Positions 1-7,901 of a stretch of 64,000 nt of DNA are shown here, one piece after another; within the stretch, counting starts at the first letter, position 1, and every line of letters starts with the position of its first letter. The translations under genes and the position numbers were made by a program. Source of the DNA: Amycolatopsis umgeniensis. GTDB lineage: Bacteria > Actinomycetota > Actinomycetes > Mycobacteriales > Pseudonocardiaceae. Under the pieces are notes generated by a model. That model saw nothing but the letters and a program-made list of their open reading frames with translations, did not search any database and was not told the origin of the DNA. The stretch lies in contig NZ_JACHMX010000001.1 in assembly GCF_014205155.1 (NCBI RefSeq), positions 8,122,001 through 8,186,000 of the forward strand, in the 5' to 3' direction.

Positions 1-821
1 TCGAGTGTGGGCCGCCCGTGGGGGAGGCCGTCCACGGGCAGACCGGTCCAGTTGATCCCCTCGACGATGAGCAGCAGATCGGGATTGGCTTCGGTCAGGA
101 TGCGATCGGCCGCCTGCTGGCTCGCGCGCTGCCAGTCCGTGCCGTTGCCCCAGCCCCAATTGGGATCGTCGAAGACGTTGCGGCGGACCTCGTTGTACAG
201 ATCGGCGCCGACCACGCGCTTGTTCGCGGCGTAGCGGCGGGCCATGAACAGCCAGTCGTCCTGCCATTGCTGCTCGGACTGCGCGGTGTTCCAGCGCTCG
301 TTGCCGTCGAGACCGCAGCACCAGCGCGAGGTCGTGGTGTGATTGTTGAGGATCACCGCGAACCCGCGCGCGGTCAGCCGGGCGACGACACGGTCGTAGA
401 CCTGCAACGGCGTCAGCCCGCGCAGATCCGGATTCGCCGGAAGATCGGGCACAGGGGCGGTGTCATGGATCATCGCGTTGGAGAAGGGGAGCCGGACGCT
501 GTTCAGGCCCAGCCCGGCCAGCCCGTCGATGACGGCGTCGATCGATGCCCTGTCCAGCCCGAGCGGAGTCTGGTAGGCGATCTCACCGGCGTGATGGGTG
601 GCAGGATCGTTCACGTCGCCGGATCCGGTCCACGTACCGCTCGCGCCGTGCCAGTTGGCGGCCTTCAGCTTGAAGCGATCGCCCGTCGCGTCGACGATGT
701 AGCGGCCGCGGGTGCTCAGCGGCGCGGCCCAGGCCGACGGATCCGCTTCGGCACTGGCCGGTGCGGGAACCACGATGCCGAAGGTCACCAGCACGGCGAG
801 CAGCACACTCTTGATCCTCAC
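1..821 (-). CDS. Secreted glycoside hydrolase family 5 (cellulase-like), 3' end outside window
   Basis: Reads leftwards from a GTG at 821 and runs off the window edge, so the C-terminus is missing (about 273 residues visible). The N-terminus is a classic signal peptide: VRIK, a hydrophobic stretch, then a PASA-type cleavage site around residue 25. The mature part opens with GRYIVDATGDRFKLKAANWHG, which resembles the start of GH5 catalytic barrels, and contains SVRLPFSN, NNHTTTSRWCC and DLYNEVR. The NE of the last motif is the expected acid/base Glu of clan GH-A enzymes. Likely role: extracellular hydrolysis of beta-1,4-glucan or a related polysaccharide. The ribosome binding site is weak, so the start rests mainly on the signal peptide. 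No neighbouring gene suggests a special substrate. Family assignment is firm; exact substrate is not. Confidence 0.8.
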   Translation of the reverse strand, partial: MRIKSVLLAVLVTFGIVVPAPASAEADPSAWAAPLSTRGRYIVDATGDRFKLKAANWHGASGTWTGSGDVNDPATHHAGEIAYQTPLGLDRASIDAVIDGLAGLGLNSVRLPFSNAMIHDTAPVPDLPANPDLRGLTPLQVYDRVVARLTARGFAVILNNHTTTSRWCCGLDGNERWNTAQSEQQWQDDWLFMARRYAANKRVVGADLYNEVRRNVFDDPNWGWGNGTDWQRASQQAADRILTEANPDLLLIVEGINWTGLPVDGLPHGRPTL

Positions 822-881
822 TCGCGGAGGCTAGCTATCCGCGAGGCCGGTTGTATACGGACGTTCGGGTAGCTTCCCGTC

Positions 882-1430
882 ATGACCACCGCGCTGATCA
901 TCGGGGACCTCCAGCGAGGCATCACGGGCAACTACCCGTTCGCCAAGCAGGTACTGCCGCCGCTCACGGACCTGCTGCCCCGCGCCCGCGCGGCCGGTGC
1001 GCTCGTCGTGTTCGTCCACTTCGCGCTCCGGGGCAACGGCGCCGACTTGCCGCCGGGCAACGCGCTGTTCGAGTCGTTCCACGAAGCCGGAGACACCTTC
1101 CATGAGGGCTCTGCCGGAACCGAGATCGCTCTGCCGGTCGCTGACGAGGACGTCGTCGTGGTGAAACGCCGGGCCAGCGCGTTCGCCGGGACGGATCTCG
1201 ATCTCGTGCTTCGTGCCCGGGGCGTCGACACCGTCGTGATCGCCGGAGTCGCGACCAGCGCGATGGTGGCCGCGACGGGCTACGACGCGGCGGACCGCGG
1301 CTACCACGTGACCGTGCTGCGCGATGGATGCGCCGACGGCGACACGGCGATCCACGACTTCTTCGTCGACGCGGTGTTCCCCAGCCGGGGATTCGAGGTC
1401 GTGTCCTGTGCGGACTGGGGATCGTCGTGA
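882..1430 (+). CDS. Isochorismatase-fold (cysteine hydrolase superfamily) hydrolase lacking the nucleophilic Cys
   Basis: 182 residues, the usual length for a single-domain isochorismatase-like hydrolase. The first strand TALIIGDLQRG carries the conserved Asp (D9) and VVVKRRASAF the conserved Lys (K95). At the third catalytic position most relatives (nicotinamidase, N-carbamoylsarcosine amidase) have Cys in a G-x-x-T-x-x-C-V context. Here the segment reads GVATSAMVAAT, with Met128 in its place, as in the isochorismatase-like subgroup that does not form a thioester. Substrate cannot be predicted. It stands alone, divergent from the GH5 gene, with about 190 bp to the next convincing gene. Confidence 0.8.
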   Translation: MTTALIIGDLQRGITGNYPFAKQVLPPLTDLLPRARAAGALVVFVHFALRGNGADLPPGNALFESFHEAGDTFHEGSAGTEIALPVADEDVVVVKRRASAFAGTDLDLVLRARGVDTVVIAGVATSAMVAATGYDAADRGYHVTVLRDGCADGDTAIHDFFVDAVFPSRGFEVVSCADWGSS

Positions 1431-1449
1431 TTCCGTCGGTGGTGTCGGC

Positions 1450-1554
1450 ATGACGGAAACATCCGCTGGGATCGAACCCGATCGACGGTTTCGGTTGGAG
1501 ACCTTGCGCGACCTCGTCCAGGTCGCCTGGCGGGAACACGAGGCGCGGAGTTGA
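1450..1554 (+). CDS. Possible small protein of 34 residues
   Basis: An ATG-initiated reading frame with strong actinobacterial third-position GC, encoding a charged peptide (MTETSAGIEP..., ending HEARS). It lies 20 bp after the isochorismatase-like gene and ends 66 bp before the 3' end of the convergent LysR gene. There is no clear ribosome binding site and I do not recognise the sequence. It could be a real small protein or the decayed end of a longer gene. The rest of 1431-1620 contains only a short GC-rich dyad (CCGGC-N9-GCCGG at 1610-1628) at the LysR 3' end. Confidence 0.25.
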   Translation: MTETSAGIEPDRRFRLETLRDLVQVAWREHEARS

Positions 1555-1620
1555 CCTGAGGGGCCCGCGTGACAGGTCCGGTCACGAGACGTATGGGAAA
1601 CACAGGGGGCCGGCGTGCCG

Positions 1621-2529
1621 TCAGCCGGCGTCGGCCAACGCGGTCCGGGCGAGATCGCGCAGCCAGAGGTGCGCGCGGTCGGTGTCGTAGCGCTGGTGCC
1701 AGGACAGGAACACCGCGGCCGGCGGCAGTTCGAGGGGGAGCGGGAACACGGTCAGACCGAGGTCCGCGGCCGCCGAGCGGGCGGCGGATGCGGGCACCGT
1801 GGCGAGAAAGTCCCCGTCACGCACGAAAGTGAACGCAGCAGCCTCGGTGGGCGCGGACGCCACGACGTGCCGGGTGAGTCCGAGCTGGGCGAGAGCCTCG
1901 TCGAGCGTGTTCTCGAGCCTTCCGCGCCGCGAGACGGTGATGTGCTCGGCCGCCGCGTACCGCGCCGCGGTGACGGTTTCGCCGTGGGTGAGTGGGTGTC
2001 CCGGCCGCGCGACGACGACGTGGCGGGCCTCCGTCACCTTCTCCGCGCGGATGTCCGGCGTGGCCGGGCGGCTGGCGTTCGCCTCGAGGTCGACCTCGCC
2101 GCGGCGCAGCCCGGGGGTGTCTATGCTCGATTCCGCGATGAAGCGCAGTCGCACCCCCGGCGCCTGCTCGCGTACCGCCCTGAGCAGGGTGGGGCCCGCG
2201 AGGGCGACCAGGGAATCGTGCCAGCGGAGGGTGAAAGTGCGTTCCAGCGTCGTGAGGTCGAGTTCACGGCACGGCGCCAGTACGCCGCGGACCTCCTGGA
2301 GGAGCCCGTGCACCTGCTGCCGGACCGCGATCGCGTAGGGCGTCGGAGTCATCGTGCGCCCGGTGCGCACCAGGATCTGATCCCCGGTCGTGCGCCGGAT
2401 CCGGCCGAGGCTCCGGCTCATCGCGGGCGCGGTGACGTGCAGGCGCTCGGCGGCCGCGGCCACGCTGCCTTCTTCGAGCAGGGCGTCGAGCGCCGACAGC
2501 AGATTCAGATCCAAGTGCATGAGAGTCAT
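1621..2529 (-). CDS. LysR-family transcriptional regulator
   Basis: 302 residues, normal for LysR. The N-terminal winged helix-turn-helix (about residues 4-64) is visible as LNLLSALDALLEEGSVAAAA...MSRSLGRIRRTTGDQILVRTGRTM, followed by a linker helix and a periplasmic-binding-like effector domain. Two ATGs compete. The one at 2529 is preceded by GGATAAG. The one at 2520 gives the typical LysR opening MHLDLNLL. The gene is divergent from the phosphatase-like/oxidoreductase pair at 2634-4053 and most likely controls it and itself through the intervening 104 bp, which holds an inverted repeat and a palindrome. The inducer cannot be predicted. Confidence 0.88.
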   Translation of the reverse strand: MTLMHLDLNLLSALDALLEEGSVAAAAERLHVTAPAMSRSLGRIRRTTGDQILVRTGRTMTPTPYAIAVRQQVHGLLQEVRGVLAPCRELDLTTLERTFTLRWHDSLVALAGPTLLRAVREQAPGVRLRFIAESSIDTPGLRRGEVDLEANASRPATPDIRAEKVTEARHVVVARPGHPLTHGETVTAARYAAAEHITVSRRGRLENTLDEALAQLGLTRHVVASAPTEAAAFTFVRDGDFLATVPASAARSAAADLGLTVFPLPLELPPAAVFLSWHQRYDTDRAHLWLRDLARTALADAG

Positions 2530-2574
2530 CTTATCCGTGCTTTACATGCACTTGCTGTTAATTGGATGCGCATC
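2512..2574. promoter_or_regulatory. Divergent LysR control region: long-spaced inverted repeat plus palindrome
   Basis: A perfect 10-bp inverted repeat CAAGTGCATG (2512-2521) / CATGCACTTG (2545-2554) is separated by 23 bp. The left arm overlaps the second possible start codon of the LysR gene. Just downstream is the palindrome GATGCGCATC (2565-2574) inside TT-G-GATGCGCATC-T-AA. LysR regulators typically bind one dyad for recognition and a second one near the promoter, which fits this arrangement. A small hairpin, GGGCTG-AA-CAGCCC (2590-2603), lies in the leader of the rightward operon. Confidence 0.5.
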
Positions 2575-2633
2575 TAACTTCGTGAGTGAGGGCTGAACAG
2601 CCCCGAAATCCTTGGTCCAGATGGGAAACCGCC

Positions 2634-3419
2634 ATGTCCGAAACAGATCTCCTCGCCCAGACGGCGATGGCCACCCGCGCGCCAGGCGCGGTCCTGCTCG
2701 AGCGTTTCGGGGAAGTGGTCCGCTACCGGACCCGCGACGAGCTGATGGACGCGCTCGCCGCCAACGACGACGCCGCCCTCGAAGTCCTGCGTCCCCGCCT
2801 CGCGAGCCTGCGCCCGGACGCCCGCTGGGTGGAAGAGGAACTCGACGGCGGGGCCTTGCCTCCCGGCGAGTGGTGGGTCGTCGATCCGGCCGAAGGCAAC
2901 ATCAACCACCTGCACGGCCTGCCGGAATGGGCCGTCACCGCCACTCTCGTGCGCGAGAACCAGCCGGTGCTCACCGCGGTCCACCTGCCCTTGACCGGCG
3001 AGACCTACACCGCGCTCGCGGGTTGCGGAGCCTGGCTCGACGGCGGGCCTCTTCGGGTGTCCGACACCGCGAACCTGGGCTTGAGCCTCGTGGCCACCAG
3101 CCAGGCCAGACCGGACGAGGACGAAGCCGTCGTGAGGCGCGTCGGCTCCTCGATCACCGCGATGCTGCGCGAAGCGCTCGTGGTGCGTACTTCCGTGCCC
3201 GCGACGCTGCACCTGCTGAACGTGGCCGCCGGCCGCGTCGACGCGTTCTGGCAGTTCGAAGGCGCCCGTGCCGACCTGCTGCCCGGGACGCTGCTCGTGA
3301 CCGAGGCCGGCGGCCGGATCTCCGACGTCGAAGGCCGCCCCTGGACTCCGGCGAGCGGGAGTTTCCTGGCCGCCGCGCCCGGTGTGCACGCCGAAGCCGT
3401 CGCCGCGCTCTCCCGCTGA
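2634..3419 (+). CDS. Inositol-monophosphatase-fold protein with altered metal motifs
   Basis: The ATG at 2634 is preceded by GGGAAA; 261 residues, the family's usual size. The fold is recognised from the acidic EEE (67-69), the WWVVDPAEGNINHLHGLPEWAV region and the C-terminal segment ending LLVTEAGG. The signature DP-(I/L)-D-G-T reads DPAEGN (84-89), and the second signature (normally W-D-x-A-A-G) is replaced by FEGARADLLPG. The residues that normally hold Mg2+ are therefore partly changed. It may act on an unusual substrate or have lost phosphatase activity. First gene of a two-gene operon divergent from the LysR gene. Confidence 0.7.
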   Translation: MSETDLLAQTAMATRAPGAVLLERFGEVVRYRTRDELMDALAANDDAALEVLRPRLASLRPDARWVEEELDGGALPPGEWWVVDPAEGNINHLHGLPEWAVTATLVRENQPVLTAVHLPLTGETYTALAGCGAWLDGGPLRVSDTANLGLSLVATSQARPDEDEAVVRRVGSSITAMLREALVVRTSVPATLHLLNVAAGRVDAFWQFEGARADLLPGTLLVTEAGGRISDVEGRPWTPASGSFLAAAPGVHAEAVAALSR

Positions 3420-3456
3420 ACGTCCACACCCGACAAGGAACCGGAGAGAAAGAGCC

Positions 3457-4053
3457 ATGACCACGATCGCCGTACTCGGAAAAGGTCGCGTCGGCGGCAA
3501 TCTCGCCGTCGCTCTCACCAAGGCGGGACACGAGGTGTGCGCGGCGGACAGTTCGCCGGGCGCCGCGGCCGAAGCCGCCCGCCAGGCGCGGATCGTCATC
3601 AACGCCACGCCGGGCGCGGGTTCGGTCGAGCGGCTGGCCGCCCTGCGGGAGCAACTGCGGGGCAAGATCCTCGTCGATGTCTCCAACGCCACCGCCGACG
3701 GACCGGACGGGCTGCCCGCCGGCTTGCTCTACCCCGGTTCGAGTCTCGCGGAGCACCTTCAAGACGCGCTTCCCGACACCAGCGTCGTCAAGAGTCTCAA
3801 CACGATGCTGTATCCGGTGATGACCGCGCCCGCCTCGCTGACCCAGCCGCCCACCGCTTTCCTTTCCGGCCAGGACCCACAGGCCAAACAAGCCGTCCAT
3901 CAGCTTCTCGCCGACCTCGGCTGGCGTCCGGAATGGATCACCGACCTCGGCGGAATCGAAACCGCGCGAGCCGCCGAGGCCGCGATCCTGTTCGTCCCGC
4001 ATGTCATCCGGGCCGCCGGTTTCACGCCTTTCGCCATCTCGGTGGTCCGATGA
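3457..4053 (+). CDS. NAD(P)-binding oxidoreductase of the F420-dependent NADP reductase type
   Basis: 198 residues from the ATG at 3457, preceded by GGAGAG. The Rossmann motif is at the N-terminus: TIAVLGKGRVGGNLAVAL (about residues 3-20). The body (VINATPGAGSV, LVDVSNATAD, VVKSLNTM, GIETARAAEA) matches the NADPH-dependent reductase / F420:NADP oxidoreductase family (PF03807 type). It lies 37 bp after the phosphatase-like gene and is probably co-transcribed under the divergent LysR regulator. Whether it uses F420 cannot be told from the sequence. Confidence 0.75.
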   Translation: MTTIAVLGKGRVGGNLAVALTKAGHEVCAADSSPGAAAEAARQARIVINATPGAGSVERLAALREQLRGKILVDVSNATADGPDGLPAGLLYPGSSLAEHLQDALPDTSVVKSLNTMLYPVMTAPASLTQPPTAFLSGQDPQAKQAVHQLLADLGWRPEWITDLGGIETARAAEAAILFVPHVIRAAGFTPFAISVVR

Positions 4054-4169
4054 CGACAGTTCCCCATTGACTTGAATTGCGTTTCGGAATTCCCGCGCGT
4101 TCTCTTCGCGCCCACGGTGGTACCTTCGACCCAGGAATCGGCATAGTGGCCGTGAGGGGACAGGTACAG

Positions 4170-5549
4170 ATGGAGCGCCGGCAGCAGGCGGTACATCGGA
4201 CGATTGTCATAGTGGATGTCGAGGCGTTCACGGATTCGCGCAGGACGACGCCGCATCAACTCGTTGTCCGCGAAGCCTTGTACAGCGCCTTGTCCCAGGG
4301 TTTCGAGGTGGCGGGTGCGCCGTGGTCGGACTGTCATCACGAAGACCGGGGCGACGGGGTTTTCGTGCTCGCACCGGCGCATATTCCGAAGGCGCCATTC
4401 ATCGAGCTGCTTCCGAATGCGCTGGCGGCGAGACTGACGCTGCACAACGCCGCGCATCCGGCCGAACAACGGATCAGGTTGCGTATGGCGTTGCACGCCG
4501 GAGAAATAGTCTATGACGATCATGGTGCGACTGCGAAATCGGTCAATTTCACGTTCCGCTTGCTCGAGGCGGCCTCGCTGAGAACCGCGCTCGCCCGATC
4601 CGAGGGCGTGCTCGCGGTGATCGTGTCGAAGTGGTTCTTCGACGAAGTGGTGCGCAACAGCGAAGAGATCGATCCTGCCACGTTCCGGCCGGCCCGTGTC
4701 CAGGTGAAGGACACGTCGGCGATCGGCTGGATCTGGCTGCCGGACCATCAGTATCCGGCCGACCTCACGTATCTCGCGTCTTCGCGCGGCCGCGCCGAGC
4801 CGGAAGTGCGGCAGTTGCCCGCGGCGCCGCGGTCGTTCACCGGCCGCGCGGACGAGCTGGCCGTCCTCACCTCGGTACTGGAAGACGCGGCGGAAGAAGC
4901 CAGGACGATCGTGATCTCCGCGATCTTCGGCACCGGTGGGGTCGGCAAGACCTGGCTCGCCCTGCACTGGGCGTACCAGCATCTCGACCTCTTCCCGGAC
5001 GGTCAGCTCTTCGTCGACCTTCGAGGGTTCGCGCCGGAGGGGCAGCCCCTGTCGCCGAGCGTCGTGGTGCAAGGCTTTCTGGACACGTTCGGCGTCGACC
5101 CCGCGAGGGTGCCCGCCGAACTGGAGGCGCAGTCCGCGTTGTACCGGAGCATCCTGGCGGACAAGAGGCTGTTGATCGTGCTGGATAACGCCCGCGACAC
5201 CAAACAAGTGATCCCGCTGCTGCCCGCCAGTCCCGGCTGCACGGTGGTGATCACCAGCCGTGACAGGCTGGCGGGCCTCGTCACCGCCCACGGTGCCCGC
5301 CCGATCCCCGTGGACGTCTTTTCCGACTCCGAGGCGCGGGAGATGCTCGCCACGCGACTGGGTGCTGGCAGGCTGAACGCCGAACCCGGCGCTGTCGACG
5401 AGCTCCTGTCCTGCTGCGGTGGATTCCCCTTGGCGCTGAGCATCGTCGCAGGCCGCGCTGAGGCACACCGAGACTTCCCCACTCGTGGTCGTCATCGAGG
5501 CTGTGCAACTGCTCCACGAAGAGCTCGGCTGTTGTCTGTTCCGCCCTGA
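4170..5549 (+). CDS. Class III nucleotide-cyclase-like domain fused to NB-ARC ATPase, 3'-truncated
   Basis: The start at 4170 is chosen by alignment with the paralogues at 13402-16041 and 51365-52084 (A-V-H-R-T at residues 7-11). Residues 1-200 are a class III cyclase-like domain: metal Asp in IVDVEAF (D16) and in RGDG (D62), then MALHAGEIVYDDHG and SVNFTFRL with the Asn/Arg pair typical of active cyclases. Residues about 235-430 are an NB-ARC/AP-ATPase with Walker A GTGGVGKT and the RNBS-like VVITSRDRL. The frame stays family-like to LSIVAGRAEAHRDFP (nt about 5480), then becomes a nonsense tail antisense to the next gene. The full-length paralogue continues for some 400 more residues (winged helix, TPR). 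The 3' half has been lost, so function is probably impaired. Confidence 0.75.
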   Translation: MERRQQAVHRTIVIVDVEAFTDSRRTTPHQLVVREALYSALSQGFEVAGAPWSDCHHEDRGDGVFVLAPAHIPKAPFIELLPNALAARLTLHNAAHPAEQRIRLRMALHAGEIVYDDHGATAKSVNFTFRLLEAASLRTALARSEGVLAVIVSKWFFDEVVRNSEEIDPATFRPARVQVKDTSAIGWIWLPDHQYPADLTYLASSRGRAEPEVRQLPAAPRSFTGRADELAVLTSVLEDAAEEARTIVISAIFGTGGVGKTWLALHWAYQHLDLFPDGQLFVDLRGFAPEGQPLSPSVVVQGFLDTFGVDPARVPAELEAQSALYRSILADKRLLIVLDNARDTKQVIPLLPASPGCTVVITSRDRLAGLVTAHGARPIPVDVFSDSEAREMLATRLGAGRLNAEPGAVDELLSCCGGFPLALSIVAGRAEAHRDFPTRGRHRGCATAPRRARLLSVPP

Positions 5550-7023
5550 CGTGAGCTGTCGTGAAGTCTTCGGAACTCATGGACACGGCGAAAAGATAGG
5601 CGCGCAGCCAAGAGTGGCCTGCTGCGGACGCCGCGGCGACCGCGATGTCGTTCACCCACTGCGGATCTGCGCTGCACCACCGGGTGTTCTCCCGATTGCG
5701 GAGGACGTGCTCTACGAAAAGTGCGATGTCGACAGTGTCGAAGAAATCAGGACTGTCGAGGTCCACGTGCGGCCCGTTGAAGCCAGGCGGTGTGGTGCTG
5801 CTCGCCAGCACCAACCGAATGTTGCTGAGCGCCGACAACGGCATCAGAAGTTCCGCGTAGAGTGCGGCCTCGTCCGCGCTCGCGTCGATGGAGTCGAAGC
5901 AGATGTTCAGCTTGGCTGAGCGGGCCTCCAGCGCGTCGAGGAGCCCGCGTACGTCATCCCACTGTGTTCCAGTGTTCAGGTGCGAGGCCAGTTTGTGGAT
6001 GACGACGTCGACGGTCATTCCGCGTACGTCCAACAGCAGGTCGATACAGTTGATGGGCGCAACTGCGGGCGCTGGCGCAACTGCCGGTAGTGAGTCGCCT
6101 TGTGAAGAGGTGTGGATCCAGTCGAGTACCACCGACTTGCCGGCTCCCGCCGTTCCGGTCAGTGCCAGGGCTCCGGTCCCATTGTCATCGACGAGGTGGG
6201 CGATCACCGCGTCTACCGCTCGCCGGCGGCCGCAGAAAGCCCATCCGCTCGTGCCGTTGGCTTCTCGCGGTCGGCGGATTCTCCGGGGGAGGTACCAGGC
6301 ATTGAGAAAGGCTTGGGTCCCTGATCGGGGAGGGATGATTTCCGGTCGCGGTGGTTGTCCCTCGTCCCCCTGCAGCGTCATCATTCGGTCGACGAGCGCT
6401 TTGGAGAGCACTTCGATCGAAAGAAACTTTTCGGTTTCGCCGCCTCGCGCGGTACGGACCGCACCTGCGAACGAGTCAGCGAAGTGGAGCTGGTGGGCGC
6501 TGCGAAGGCGGTCGATGGAGCTGAACGCAGTGAACACTGGCATAGCTTCACCGCTGGAGCGCGCTCGGGCTTGGAGCTCGTCGAAACGCGCCACCGCCAG
6601 CCCAGACTGGCAGGTATCGAGGAGGATGACCACCTCCCGTGGGCGTCGTTCTACCCCTTTGAGCAAGGTGAAGAGCTCGTTTATCGACAAGTGGGTATGG
6701 ACTTCGCCTTCCTCGCTGTCGTGGGCTGCGAGGACGAGCTCACCCTCACTCAGTTCTCTTGCGTGCCCGGAGTAGTAGACGATCAGTAGGTCCGGAACTT
6801 GCTCGCCGTCGCCTCGCAGAGCGTGCTCGAAATTGCGTCGAACCTCGTCCACCGTGGGGTTCAAGCAGGAACCCGGGTGGATGGTGCAGGCAGCCGATTC
6901 CACCAGTACGGCCTTCATCATCCGCAGTTCATCCGGCACGCGCTGTAGCGTGCGATAGCCGGCCTCGAACGTGCTTGTTCCCATGACCAACGCCGTCCTC
7001 AAGGCGTAGTCGGTTCGAGTCAC
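5281..7023 (-). CDS. Caspase-family peptidase fused to P-loop ATPase, 3'-truncated
   Basis: A GTG start at 7023 overlaps the stop of the upstream hydrolase (GTGA), indicating translational coupling. Residues 1-240 are a caspase p20-like domain with the His/Cys dyad visible as VYYSGHA (H87) and ILLDTCQSG (C138). Residues about 262-510 form a P-loop ATPase with Walker A GTAGAGKS (290-297) and SAKLNICFDSID as the likely Walker B region. Authentic sequence ends about residue 514 (HSLDDDHEW, nt about 5481). The remaining ~65 codons are antisense to the truncated cyclase gene and look meaningless. Caspase-STAND proteins in bacteria are predicted suicide/immune effectors. Base composition is visibly less GC-rich than in the flanking genes, suggesting horizontal transfer. 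Confidence 0.75.
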   Translation of the reverse strand: MTRTDYALRTALVMGTSTFEAGYRTLQRVPDELRMMKAVLVESAACTIHPGSCLNPTVDEVRRNFEHALRGDGEQVPDLLIVYYSGHARELSEGELVLAAHDSEEGEVHTHLSINELFTLLKGVERRPREVVILLDTCQSGLAVARFDELQARARSSGEAMPVFTAFSSIDRLRSAHQLHFADSFAGAVRTARGGETEKFLSIEVLSKALVDRMMTLQGDEGQPPRPEIIPPRSGTQAFLNAWYLPRRIRRPREANGTSGWAFCGRRRAVDAVIAHLVDDNGTGALALTGTAGAGKSVVLDWIHTSSQGDSLPAVAPAPAVAPINCIDLLLDVRGMTVDVVIHKLASHLNTGTQWDDVRGLLDALEARSAKLNICFDSIDASADEAALYAELLMPLSALSNIRLVLASSTTPPGFNGPHVDLDSPDFFDTVDIALFVEHVLRNRENTRWCSADPQWVNDIAVAAASAAGHSWLRAYLFAVSMSSEDFTTAHVRAEQTTAELFVEQLHSLDDDHEWGSLGVPQRGLRRCSAPRGIHRSRTGARRQRRVRRSACQHPVAWRASPAPRSRKRRPRGSGGHRGR

Positions 7024-7901
7024 GATTTGTCCTCGTGGGAAAGCGCTTGATCCACAGCTTCGGCGAGTTCGGCTGTGGTGATGTACCGCAGCACCGAGTG
7101 ACTGCCGAGGACGTATCGCTGCGGGTTGAAGACGGGCGTGTTGACGACAAGCTGGTCCTCCACGATGTCCCCGAAGGCCGGTTTGAGCTCCTTCACCAGA
7201 GCTATCGGGTCGTCGCTGGCAGCTACGTTGACCCAGCGGCGAACTTTGGGCGTCGAGTCGCCTTCAGCTGCAGACGGCCTGGGAACCAGGCGTTCCTGAA
7301 CTGCTTTGAGACCGAGAGGTGAGCCGAGCGTGACGAACGTTTCGATGTTCCAGTCCGGATGATCGCCGCACAGCGCTTCGTAGGCGACAACGGACCCGAG
7401 CGAGTGGGCGATGACGACGCGGGTGTCCGGCGTGACGACTCGGGCAAACCGCTGTTGTGCGCAACCACGCACAGAGTCTTCAGGGTCGAGGTAGCGACGA
7501 ACCTGCCGCAGCAACCAGAGCACGAGTCGGGCAGGCGGACGCCCGAGACGTTCCGACTTCTCCAGCCTGCGGAGGGCTGATTGCATCAATCCTTTGCCAT
7601 CCGGCGCCAGCGTGCTGACACCTGCGGCGAGCGTCTGCAGCAGCTCGACCTCTAATGGATCAGTGAGGTCCTGCACCTTCAAGTTCGGTATCTGCGCGAG
7701 CTCATCTCGATTGTCGGATCCCTTGCTGTTCTGGCTGCGATAGCAGTTGCCGTAAAATACCGTAGAGATGGCTTCTGACGAGGGGACAGGGAGGCAGGCG
7801 TCCGACATGCTGTCGTGCAGTGCCTTATACCAATCGCTGTACCCGGTTTCGCGGTGTTTAAATTGGTATCCTATTCCGTGACACATCACGATCTGAGACA
7901 T
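7020..7901 (-). CDS. Alpha/beta hydrolase (lipase-like) coupled to the caspase gene
   Basis: ATG at 7901 with GAGGA five bases upstream; 293 residues. VVIAHSLGSVV (Ser167) is the nucleophile elbow, FVTLGSPLGL follows as in lipases and PGAP1-like hydrolases, and GSHSVLRYI near the C-terminus probably supplies the catalytic His. The N-terminal IVMCHGIGYQF is the oxyanion-hole strand. Its stop overlaps the start of the caspase/ATPase gene, so the two form an operon. Hydrolase plus caspase-ATPase pairs look like effector modules of bacterial conflict systems; here the downstream partner is truncated. Codon use is less GC-biased than in neighbours. Confidence 0.75.
   Translation of the reverse strand: MSQIVMCHGIGYQFKHRETGYSDWYKALHDSMSDACLPVPSSEAISTVFYGNCYRSQNSKGSDNRDELAQIPNLKVQDLTDPLEVELLQTLAAGVSTLAPDGKGLMQSALRRLEKSERLGRPPARLVLWLLRQVRRYLDPEDSVRGCAQQRFARVVTPDTRVVIAHSLGSVVAYEALCGDHPDWNIETFVTLGSPLGLKAVQERLVPRPSAAEGDSTPKVRRWVNVAASDDPIALVKELKPAFGDIVEDQLVVNTPVFNPQRYVLGSHSVLRYITTAELAEAVDQALSHEDKS

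Noticed and set aside
18..872. 284-codon plus-strand frame at the window start
   Set aside because: The minus strand encodes a signal peptide and GH5 motifs over the same bases.
5485..6790. Plus-strand frames across the caspase gene
   Set aside because: Shadows; the minus strand has the caspase His/Cys dyad and Walker A.
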